The notes under the pieces were generated by a model. The model did no database searches. It was not told where the DNA came from and saw only the letters and a program-made list of their open reading frames with translations. Positions 1-8,400 of a stretch of DNA of 64,000 nt are shown here, piece after piece. Positions within the stretch are counted from its first letter, which is position 1. Each line of letters opens with the position of its first letter. Source of the stretch: Luteolibacter sp. LG18. GTDB lineage: Bacteria; Verrucomicrobiota; Verrucomicrobiia; Verrucomicrobiales; Akkermansiaceae. The stretch lies in the NCBI RefSeq assembly GCF_036322585.1, contig NZ_AP024600.1:2604001-2668000 (forward strand), written 5' to 3'. Position numbers and translations under genes: made by a program.

Positions 1-1
1 C

Positions 2-469
2 GTGGCGCTGCGGAACCAGACGCCGGAGATCTACCGTTACCCGGCGAAAGTGGGCTTCGAGCACGTTTCGTTCTCAGACGCCAAGGCGGTGCCGGAAGGT
101 CTGCTGGAGAAACTCCGCGCCGGAACGCCGCCGCAGGGTCTCGGCGATCCCACGGTCCGCCTCGCGAATCCCTTGCCTCCCACCTTCAGCACCCAGCTCA
201 ACCACCTCTTCGGCCAGGCGTTCACCGAGACCCTCTTGAAGTGCGAGAAGGGCGTGTGGTCCGGTCCGTTCACGTCGAACCGCGGCGTCCACTTCGTAAA
301 GGTCCTGTCGTCCGAGCCGGAGCAAGACATGCCGATGGCCGAGCTGCGGCCGACTCTCACCGGCAAGTGGACCGGCCTCAAGGAGGCCGAGGGTATTTCC
401 CGGAAGGTCGAGGAAATGAAGAAATCCTACAGAGTGGTGCTGCCGCCCGTCACCCCGGTGAAGCCATGA
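2..469 (+). CDS. C-terminal part of a probable parvulin-type peptidyl-prolyl isomerase (5' truncated by window edge)
   Basis: The reading frame is open from the first bases, so the true start lies outside the window. The visible 155 residues end in a segment (GVWSGPFTSNRGVHFVKVL) that resembles the end of PpiC/SurA-type rotamase domains, where a substrate is released and the conserved phrase 'G.vs.PV.T..G.Hivkv' occurs. A charged helical C-terminus follows. The stop codon overlaps the start of the next gene in an ATGA arrangement, so the two are probably co-translated. In Verrucomicrobia and Proteobacteria HupE-like proteins often follow such periplasmic foldases. Exact substrate and signal peptide cannot be seen here. 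Confidence 0.6.
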   Translation: MALRNQTPEIYRYPAKVGFEHVSFSDAKAVPEGLLEKLRAGTPPQGLGDPTVRLANPLPPTFSTQLNHLFGQAFTETLLKCEKGVWSGPFTSNRGVHFVKVLSSEPEQDMPMAELRPTLTGKWTGLKEAEGISRKVEEMKKSYRVVLPPVTPVKP

Positions 470-1458
470 ACCCGGGCCGTTGGATACTACTCGTCCTGCT
501 GTGCCTGATGGTGCCGCTCCGCGCCCATCAGCTCGGCGTGGACACGGTGAACCTCGAGGAGTTCGAGGGGAACCAGTACCGCCTTTCCTATCTGGCGTCT
601 CCCGGCAGTGCGGAGGCGCAGGGCCGTCCGATCCTGCCGCCGGGCAGCCAGTGGAACGAGGAATCGGAAGGCGCGGCCTCTGGGGCGATTGGCCTGAACT
701 TTACCTCGGGCGACCGGCCGTTGTCATCGGAGGACAAGATCCTGCTGCCATGGAAGCGCAATGGCGTGCTGTTCACGGTGTATTGGAAGAACGGCACACA
801 GGCGCGGCAGTTCTTCACCAGCGGTGGGGAAGGCATCCTCATCGACATGGGCATGCTGAAAGCGGGCTCGGGCAATTCATTCCAGACAGCGAAGCGTTAC
901 GTGGTACTCGGCATCGGGCACATCCTCCGCGGGTTCGACCACCTGCTGTTCGTGCTCGGCTTGTTGCTGCTGGTGAAAGGGCGGAAGCGGCTGGTGATGA
1001 CGATCACCGCCTTCACGGTGGCGCACAGCATCACGCTGGCGATGTCGGTGCTGGGGCAGTTGCAGTTGCCGACGCTGCTGGTCGACACGATCGTGGCCTT
1101 GAGCATCGTCTTCCTCGCGGTGGAGAACGTACACGCGTGGCGCGGGAAGAAGACGCTCGCGGCGAACTACCCGTGGCTGGTGTCGTTCGGCTTCGGTCTG
1201 GTGCATGGCCTCGGTTTCGCGGGTGCGCTCAATTCACTGGGGCTGCCCACGGCGGAGATCCCGGCGGCGCTGTTGTTCTTCAACTGCGGCGTGGAAATCG
1301 GTCAGCTCGTGTTCGTGGTCGGGTGGCTGGCATTGGCCGGAGCGGTCCGGGCGTTGCAGATCGACGTGCCGCGGCGCGCGGTGTTGGGATCGATCTACGC
1401 CTTGGGCATCGTCTCCGCGTGCTGGTTCCTGGATCGCACGCTGGAGATGTTTCGGTAG
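466..1458 (+). CDS. HupE/UreJ-like integral membrane protein
   Basis: A 330-residue protein with a signal peptide (residues 1-21, ending RAHQ), an extracytoplasmic domain to about residue 145, then about six hydrophobic helices. The phrase HILRGFDHLLFVLGL and the later FTVAHSITLAMSVLG and FGLVHGLGFAGAL are the His/Asp-containing helix motifs of the HupE/UreJ_2 family, which includes proposed nickel or cobalt permeases. The large N-terminal domain is the form often called HupE/UreJ_2 'membrane protein' and its metal specificity is not proven. Start chosen because ATG overlaps the previous stop (ATGA) and precedes the signal peptide. The TAG stop is part of a GTAG-headed repeat. Confidence 0.8.
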   Translation: MNPGRWILLVLLCLMVPLRAHQLGVDTVNLEEFEGNQYRLSYLASPGSAEAQGRPILPPGSQWNEESEGAASGAIGLNFTSGDRPLSSEDKILLPWKRNGVLFTVYWKNGTQARQFFTSGGEGILIDMGMLKAGSGNSFQTAKRYVVLGIGHILRGFDHLLFVLGLLLLVKGRKRLVMTITAFTVAHSITLAMSVLGQLQLPTLLVDTIVALSIVFLAVENVHAWRGKKTLAANYPWLVSFGFGLVHGLGFAGALNSLGLPTAEIPAALLFFNCGVEIGQLVFVVGWLALAGAVRALQIDVPRRAVLGSIYALGIVSACWFLDRTLEMFR

Positions 1459-1588
1459 CACAAGCATTCCTGCTTGTGAATGTGCGCGGCACGATTCAGG
1501 AAGAGGCTCCAAGCCATTCGTTAGGATCGCTTGTGAGTCTCACGTGAAGCGGACTTTGCCCACTCACAAGCAGGAATGCTTGTGCTAC
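1455..1588. repeat. REP-like inverted pair (family A), GTAG heads outward
   Basis: A 25-bp sequence beginning GTAGCACAAGCATTCC at 1455-1479 is repeated as a perfect reverse complement at 1564-1588. Each copy is GTAG followed by an 8-bp stem (CACAAGCA/TGCTTGTG) with a TTCC loop. The two copies sit between convergent genes and their TAG triplets are the stop codons of both neighbours (1456-1458 on plus, 1585-1587 on minus). The 84 bp between the copies shows no gene. The architecture matches REP doublets (BIMEs). Confidence 0.85.
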
Positions 1589-2229
1589 TTGATGCCCAGG
1601 TACTTCATCACCGCGTGGGAGCGGGAGTGCACGTGGAGCTTCTCGTAGATGCGCTCGATGTGCGTCTGCACGGTCGAGTAGCTGATGCCGAGGTCGGCGG
1701 CGATCTCCTTGTAGGCGAATCCTTTCGCGAGGCGGTCCAGCACTTCCGTTTCCCGCGGTGAAAGGCCCTCGGCTTCGTTGGCGGCCGGGGCATGGTGATT
1801 GAACGATTGCACCACCTTGCGGGCGATCAGGCTGGTCATCGGCGCGCCGCCGGTGAAGACGTCCCGCACCGCGGCGATCAGCTCGGACGCACGCGGGGGT
1901 TTCAGCAGGTAGCCGCTGGCGCCCGCGGCCAGGGAGTTGAAAATCACATCGGCGTCCTCGTGCACCGTGAGCATCAGGATCTGGGTGCCGGGGACTTTTC
2001 CGGAAAGCTGCCGCACACAGTCGACGCCGGTCATGCCGGGCAGGTTCACGTCCATCAGCAGCACCTTCGGCTTCAAGGACGGCAGCTCCATGAGCGCTTC
2101 CTCGGCGCTCGGGAATGCCCCTACGCAGCGGATGTCCTCCTCCTGGGCGAGGATGGTGGTCAGGCTGCGGCGGATCCGCGGATCGTCCTCCACGAGGGCG
2201 ACGGTGATCGGAATGGTGGCCGTATTCAT
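1585..2229 (-). CDS. NarL/LuxR-family response regulator
   Basis: A 214-residue two-domain regulator. The receiver domain (about residues 8-125) has the acidic pocket EDD at 14-16, phospho-acceptor Asp60 in LLMDVNLPG, Thr88 and Lys110 in GYLLKP. The C-terminal LuxR/GerE helix-turn-helix (about 148-210) reads LSPRETEVLDRLAKGFAYKE followed by the IGISYSTVQTH-like recognition helix. It is downstream of the sensor kinase gene on the same strand with a 66-bp gap, so it is the obvious cognate regulator. Its stop codon comes from the REP-like element. Target genes are unknown; the adjacent surface-protein locus is a candidate by position only. Confidence 0.93.
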   Translation of the reverse strand: MNTATIPITVALVEDDPRIRRSLTTILAQEEDIRCVGAFPSAEEALMELPSLKPKVLLMDVNLPGMTGVDCVRQLSGKVPGTQILMLTVHEDADVIFNSLAAGASGYLLKPPRASELIAAVRDVFTGGAPMTSLIARKVVQSFNHHAPAANEAEGLSPRETEVLDRLAKGFAYKEIAADLGISYSTVQTHIERIYEKLHVHSRSHAVMKYLGIK

Positions 2230-2274
2230 CAGGGCGGGAGCGGGTGCAGGATATAATTGACCGGATTGATCAGG

Positions 2275-2295
2275 CTAGTCGGTAAAACTGCCGAC
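2275..2295 (+). repeat. REP-like palindrome (family B), diverged copy
   Basis: A 21-bp palindrome CTAGTCGG followed by TAAAACTGCCGAC matches 17 of 21 positions of the copy at 10246-10266 and lies directly next to the TGA stop of the sensor kinase gene (2296-2298, minus). It sits in the gap between the kinase and regulator genes, so it would be transcribed in their shared mRNA. Confidence 0.65.
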
Positions 2296-5268
2296 TCACG
2301 GCGGCGGATCGAGCGGGACGTTCATTTCGACGCGGGTTCCTTCGCCCGGCCGACTGTCATAGACACATGTGCCACCGATTTGCTGCAAGCGCTCCTGGAG
2401 ATTTGGCAGACCGTCGGCCCCGCCGGGGGAGGGCGTTTGGGCGGGGACCGATCCGCGGCCATTGTCCTCCAGCATCAACCGGAACGAGCCGGGCTGGAGG
2501 GATAGCGAAAGGTGGACTTCGGTGGCCCAGGCGTGTTTCACCACGTTGTGGAGGATCTCCTTGGTCGCCAGATAGACGTGGTGGCGGATCGCGGAGGACA
2601 GCGGCAGCGGCGGCAGGGTGGCGGGCAGGTCGAGACGGGCGGCGAGGCCGGCGGAGCGGGTGTAGTTCTGGACGAAGGCCCCGAGGAAGGTGACGAAGCT
2701 CTCCAGCGTGTCGTGCGCCGGGTTCACCGCCCACACGATTTCATCGAGCGAGCGGGTGACGTCCTGGGCGGTGGTGAAGATCTCATTGATGTGGGCGCTG
2801 GCGCGCTCCGGTCGCTGGGTGAGGTCGCCCTGCGCCAGCTCGCTGAGCAGGGCCACCTGGGTGAGGCTCGCACCGACGTCGTCATGGAGATCGCGGGCGA
2901 TGCGGGCGCGTTCGTTCTGGATCGCTTGCTCGCGCTTGAGGGCTTCGATCTTGCGCTGGGCGCGCATGCGCTCGCGGCGGCGGACGATCCAGCCCACCAG
3001 CGCCAGGGCCGAGATCACGACCAGCGCACGGAACCAGCCGGTTTCCCAGAAATGAGGGGCGAGGTTGATTTCGAGAATCGCGGGAGCCTGGCTCCAGAGG
3101 CCGTTGCCGATCGTGCCGGAAAGCTCGAACCGGTATTTGCCCGGCGCGAGGTTGCGGTACTCCACGCGGCGCTCGGTACTGGCGTCTCCCCAGCCGTTTT
3201 CCAAGCCCGCGAGGCGGTTGCGGAATTTCAGGCGTTCGGGCGCGCCGAAGTGCAGGCCGGTGAAATGGATCTCAAGCCGCTCGATGCCCGGTGGCAGTTC
3301 GAGGCTGCCCGCCACCGGTTCGACCAGCTTGCCGTTGGCATAGACCTCCTCGATGAAGACCGGCGGCGTGCGCGTGTCGCCCTGGAAATCGGAGGGCTTG
3401 AGCAGGACGAATCCGTCGTTGGTGGCGAAGGCCATCCGGCCATCGCTGGTGCGGATCGGCGGGGTGATCGTGCATTCTTCGGAGCGGAGTCCGTCGGCGC
3501 GGTTGATGAAGAGCGGATGGATCTCGGCGGCGCGGCCCTCGCGCAGGGCCGCGGTTTCCTCGGCGGTGAAGACGGCCATGCCTCGGTTGGTGCCCACCCA
3601 CAGGCGTCCGGTGTCGTCGACGGTGATCTGGGAGACCACGTCGTCGGGCAGGCCCTCGCGGGTGGAAAAGGTGCTGAAGCGGTCGCCATGGCGGACGACC
3701 AGGCCGCTGCCCGCGGTACCGACCCACAGCGTGTCGTTGCGGTCGATGTGTAGCACGCGGATGACGGCGTCCTTCGGCATTCCCTGTTCCACGCCGAAGC
3801 GCTTCGATTCGCTCCCCACCAGCCGGTAGAGGCCGTTGTTGCCGCGGGTGCCGATCCACAGCGCGCCTTTCTTGTCCACGGCCAGTCCCTTGATCGGATC
3901 GAAACGGCCGCCGTAGCCGACCTCTTCGATTTTTCCTCCGGCGATGTGATAGAGCACGCCTTGCCCGGAGCCCGCCCACAGACTGCCGGGCCGGTCTTCG
4001 CAGAGGGTCCACACGTCGGGGATCAACCGCTCCGGTTTCTGGGGGCGGACCAGCTTGCCGTTCAGATACTCGTAAACGCCGCCGGAGCCGCCCGCGAAGA
4101 CGCGGCCCTGGATGGTGCGGATCGCGGCGTTGCCGAAGGTGTTGGCCTTGATTTCGACATCGCTTTCCATCGGGAGTGCCGTGCCATTACGCCAGAGATA
4201 GTAGCCGCGGCCCTGCGAGCCGATGAGGAACTCGCCCGGCGCCACCTCCAGCAGCGCGCCGATGAAATTCGCGCCCGGACCCGCGGTGGACTCGTCGACG
4301 ATGCCGAGCTCGACCTTGCGCGGCGTGAGTGCGAACAGGCCTCGGGTCGACGTGCCGACCCAGAGCTGGCCATCCGGTGAAACGAAGACGGTTTCCGCGA
4401 TGTCGAGGAACTTCGCTCCTCCGGGAACGGGCGTGACAAAGGTGTCGTCCTTCCAACCGCAGATCCCGCGGCGGTACATCGAGATCCACACCGTGCCATC
4501 GGGCGCGGCGGCCATCGTGTTGATGTCGCCCGTGAGGATGGGCAGGGGGCGCGAACTCCAGGTGCCTTGTTCGAGACACCACAGCCGCCGGGTGCTGTCT
4601 CCGACCCACAGCCGTCCCTTCAGATCCTGGCAGAAGGCCTGCGCGCTGGTGGGGCCACCTTCGCTGCCACGGATCCACTGGCCTGCTTTCCAGCGCCAGA
4701 TCTCGTTGTTCTGGAAACCCACCCACAGCGTGCCGTCGCGAGCATGGAACAAGGTCCGCGCTACTTGCCGGGGATTGCTGGAAGGGACGTCGAAGGGGAC
4801 GAAGCTCGCGCCTTCCAGCCGCACCAGTCCACCCAGCGTGGCGACCACGGGATGGCCGGAGTCGTCCTCCGCGATGCCCAGGATCGAGTTCGATGGCAGG
4901 CCGGCTCCCAGGTCGTAGGTGCGCTCGATCTTGCCGTCCCGCACCCTGCTCACGCCGCCGCCCTGGGTGCCGACCCACAGGGTGGAGTCCAGGCTTTGAT
5001 AGAGGCACAGCACGGTGATCGCGCCGAGGCCATCGTGCATGCCGAAGGCCTTGAAGCGCACGCCATCGAACCGTGCCAATCCGGCGTCCGTGCCGAGCCA
5101 CAGGAAGCCATCGCGGGTGCCCGCCATCACGCGGATGTGGTCCTGCGGCAGGCCTTCGCGCGTCCGCCAGTTCCGATAGAGCATGTCCACGGAAACGGGC
5201 TCCGCCGCACCTGCGGACACGAGGATGGAGGCTAGCAGATGGAGCGCGAGAAGGAGCCGGGGAAACAC
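2296..5268 (-). CDS. Hybrid propeller two-component sensor histidine kinase
   Basis: A 990-residue membrane kinase with a signal peptide (1-22), then about 14 short beta-propeller repeats of the Reg_prop type with phrases such as DGFLWLGTDAGLARFDG and LWVGTQGGGVSR. A Y_Y_Y-type beta-sandwich follows (about 650-735, ending APGKYRFELSG), a transmembrane helix near 740-758, a HisKA_3 dimerisation domain with the phospho-acceptor motif ARDLHDDVGASL near residue 795, and a HATPase_c domain with DNGRG. This layout is typical of periplasmic polysaccharide-sensing systems in Bacteroidetes and Verrucomicrobia, but the ligand is not evident. The gene is divergent from the adjacent surface-protein gene and precedes its response regulator. 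Confidence 0.92.
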   Translation of the reverse strand: MFPRLLLALHLLASILVSAGAAEPVSVDMLYRNWRTREGLPQDHIRVMAGTRDGFLWLGTDAGLARFDGVRFKAFGMHDGLGAITVLCLYQSLDSTLWVGTQGGGVSRVRDGKIERTYDLGAGLPSNSILGIAEDDSGHPVVATLGGLVRLEGASFVPFDVPSSNPRQVARTLFHARDGTLWVGFQNNEIWRWKAGQWIRGSEGGPTSAQAFCQDLKGRLWVGDSTRRLWCLEQGTWSSRPLPILTGDINTMAAAPDGTVWISMYRRGICGWKDDTFVTPVPGGAKFLDIAETVFVSPDGQLWVGTSTRGLFALTPRKVELGIVDESTAGPGANFIGALLEVAPGEFLIGSQGRGYYLWRNGTALPMESDVEIKANTFGNAAIRTIQGRVFAGGSGGVYEYLNGKLVRPQKPERLIPDVWTLCEDRPGSLWAGSGQGVLYHIAGGKIEEVGYGGRFDPIKGLAVDKKGALWIGTRGNNGLYRLVGSESKRFGVEQGMPKDAVIRVLHIDRNDTLWVGTAGSGLVVRHGDRFSTFSTREGLPDDVVSQITVDDTGRLWVGTNRGMAVFTAEETAALREGRAAEIHPLFINRADGLRSEECTITPPIRTSDGRMAFATNDGFVLLKPSDFQGDTRTPPVFIEEVYANGKLVEPVAGSLELPPGIERLEIHFTGLHFGAPERLKFRNRLAGLENGWGDASTERRVEYRNLAPGKYRFELSGTIGNGLWSQAPAILEINLAPHFWETGWFRALVVISALALVGWIVRRRERMRAQRKIEALKREQAIQNERARIARDLHDDVGASLTQVALLSELAQGDLTQRPERASAHINEIFTTAQDVTRSLDEIVWAVNPAHDTLESFVTFLGAFVQNYTRSAGLAARLDLPATLPPLPLSSAIRHHVYLATKEILHNVVKHAWATEVHLSLSLQPGSFRLMLEDNGRGSVPAQTPSPGGADGLPNLQERLQQIGGTCVYDSRPGEGTRVEMNVPLDPPP

Positions 5269-5314
5269 CCGTCGACGCTCTCACAATCAGCGCCTTCGGA
5301 CAAGATCGCGCTTC

Positions 5315-5335
5315 GTCGGCAGAATACCCGACTAC
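5315..5335 (-). repeat. REP-like palindrome (family B)
   Basis: Reverse strand reads GTAGTCGGGTATTCTGCCGA plus C: a GTAG head and a GTCGG/CCGAC stem. It lies in the intergenic region between the divergent sensor kinase and surface-protein genes, so it could also affect their promoters. Confidence 0.75.
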
Positions 5336-5427
5336 CGCCGATTCGCTGCTCGTGAAATTGTTACGTGCAATCCGCTCCCTTTGTTTCCGCGCCTTTTCTT
5401 CCCTCCACACTCATCCGCAAAACCCGC

Positions 5428-8400
5428 ATGTCTCCCCATTTCCGGAACCCGTTTCTCCGTCTGACGGCCGTCTTCGGTATCGTCTGCCTCTCCTTTTCCG
5501 CCCACGCCGCCAACCTGTATTGGGATGGCAATGACACCACCACCGGAGCCGGTGCCACGCCGACCGGCACGTGGGGATCGAGCACCTTCTGGTCCACCGA
5601 TTCGACCGGTGCTACTGCCACGACCGGCTGGATCGACGGCAACACCGCGGTGTTTTCCGCGGGCACCGATGGCACCGGCACCTACACGGTGACGGTAACC
5701 GGCACCCAGAGCCCGGCGGGCCTCACCTTCGAGGAGGGTGTGGTGACCCTCAGCGGCGGCACGGTTGCACTCACGTCTCCGAACGTCGTGACCACCGCGG
5801 CGGCCACCATTTCCTCGGCAATCGGAGGCACTGTGGGGCTGACCAAGACCGGTGCGGCCACGCTCACGCTATCGGGCACGAATACCTACTCCGGCACCAC
5901 CGCCGTCAACGCCGGCACCATCACCGTGACCGGCAACCAGTCCGCGGCCAATGGAAGCTGGGTGCTGCTCGGCAGCGATGGCACCACGCCGAACACGAAC
6001 GCCACGACCGTCAACTTCAACACCGGCAGCACGATTTCCATCGCCGCCGCCAGTCAGGTGCAGGCCGGCAACAGCGCGCCTTCGGGCGGATTCGCCGCCC
6101 AGACGATCAATGCCAACGTGGCGGTGACCAATGCCGGTGCCCTCAATCTCGGCCGCGCCGGGGTGTTGAACATCGCCAACACGTGGACCCAAAGCGGCTC
6201 CGTGGCCATCACCAGCCAGGGCGGGGGAACGGCCAACGTCAACGTCAACAGCGGTGGCTCCCTCGTCTACACCGGTGCCGCGGCGTTCGGCCTGAACACC
6301 TCGACCTCCAACACCACGACCACCGGCCTGACTGTCACCGCCGGCACCTTCACGACGGGCAAGGAGATCCGCAACAGCCAGGCGACGGTCGCGACCGGAG
6401 CGCAGGCCAGCGTGATCCTCAACAATGGCGGTGTGCTGAAAATTTCCGCGGACATCGCGGACCTGATCACCACCGCGGGTGGCACGGCGAACGTGCAGGT
6501 CGGTGCCACGGGAACCGGCGGCACCATCAATACCAACGGCTTCAGCACCACGCTTTCCCGGCCGATCATCAACGTCACCTCGCAGGCTGGCAAACTGGTC
6601 AAAACGGGCAGTGGCACCCTCACGCTTTCCGGCACCAGCACCTACACCGGCGGCACCACCTTGAGCAATGGCGGCGGTGTGCTCGCGCTGACCAATGGCT
6701 CGGCGCTCGGCACCGGGGCGGTGGCCATGACCAAGACCGGAGTCGACACCGGTGGCATCGCCCAGCTCAGCGGCGGCATCACCGTGGCGAACGCGTTCAA
6801 CTTCTCGTCCGCCACCGGATTGAACGGCGGCGGTACCGCCCACATCCGCAATGCGTCGGGCACGAACATTCTCTCCGGCGCCCTCACGCTCACCGCGGGT
6901 GGCGGCAACGGCATCAACCTCCAGTCCGACGCGGGCATCCTCACCATCAACGGCAACATCGCCAGTTCCGTGGCGGATGCCTCGCGCACTCAGGCGTTCG
7001 GCGGCGCGGGCAACGGCATCGTCAACGGGATCATCTCCAACAACAGCTCCACCAACAAGGTGGCGTGGGACAAGCTCGGCACTGGCACCTGGACGTTCAA
7101 TGGCACCAACACGATATCCGGCAACGGCACGGTGCGGAACGGAACCCTCCTGCTCGGCAACAACAGCGCCATGGGCGGTAGCGCGGTGACCATCGGCGCA
7201 TCCACCTCCGGCGGTGCGGTGCTCACCAACGGGGCGTTCACCATCGCGAACTCGATCCAGTTCAACGCCAACCCGTCCGTCGGCACGAACTCCATCGGCG
7301 GCAACACCGACAACAATTCGACTTTCTCCGGCGCGATCCTGATGGCGGGCAACGGCACCATCTCGCAGGTCGCCACCACCGGTGCCAACGCGCTGAACCT
7401 CACCGGCGGCGTGGGGTCGAACAACACCGGCACGCGCACCCTCACCTTCGCGGGTCCCGGTGCGATCAAGGTTTCCGGCAGCCCGATCACGAACGGTTCC
7501 GCCGGTGCGGTGGCGGTCACGGTGACCGGCGGCGCGGTGACGTTCTCGGCGGCGAACACCTACACCGGCGACACCCGGGTGGAAGGCGGCTCCCTTACCT
7601 TGTCCGCGAACTCGCTGCTCGCGGATGCCTCGACCGTGGAGGTCCATGCCGCGGCCACGCTGGCGCTCAACTTCACCGGCACCGACAAGATCAAGACGCT
7701 CACCTTCGATGGCGTCACCCAGTCCACCGGCACCTGGGGTGCGATCGGTTCGGGCGCGGACCACACCGACGCCCGTATCACTGGCACCGGCATTCTGCTG
7801 GTCGTGCCGACTTTGCAATGGAACTCCACCGGCGGCGATGGCCTGTGGTCCACGGCTGGAAACTGGGACATCCTTTCCACTCCGCCCGCGGGTTCCGTCT
7901 TGCTCTTCCCGGGCGGTGGAGTCGATTCCACCCTCGCCAATGATCTGGCGGCGGGGACGACCCTCGACACGCTGCGGTTCCTTTCCGGTGCCGCGGCCTA
8001 CACCATCGGCGGTACGAACAAAATGATTCTGACCGGTGGCATCGAGAATCTCTCCACCGCCACGCAGTCGATCGGGTTCCCGATCGAGTTCGGGGCGAAT
8101 GTAACGCTCACCGCCAGCACCGGAAAAATCGCGCTGTCCGGAGATCTTTCCGGTGGATTCGGATTCACAAAGGCCGGCACCGGAGCGCTGGAGCTTTCGG
8201 GGACCAATACCTACACCGGCACCACCACGCTGGCCGCGGGTTCGATCAAGGTGCTCACCGCGAATTCCCTGCCCGCCACCACCACGCTGGCCTTCACCAA
8301 TACCACCAACGCGGTGACGCTGGATCTCACCGGCGTTACCCAGACGGTGGCCGGTATGACGTTCGGCACTCAAACCAGCGGGACGAACACGGTTTCGATC

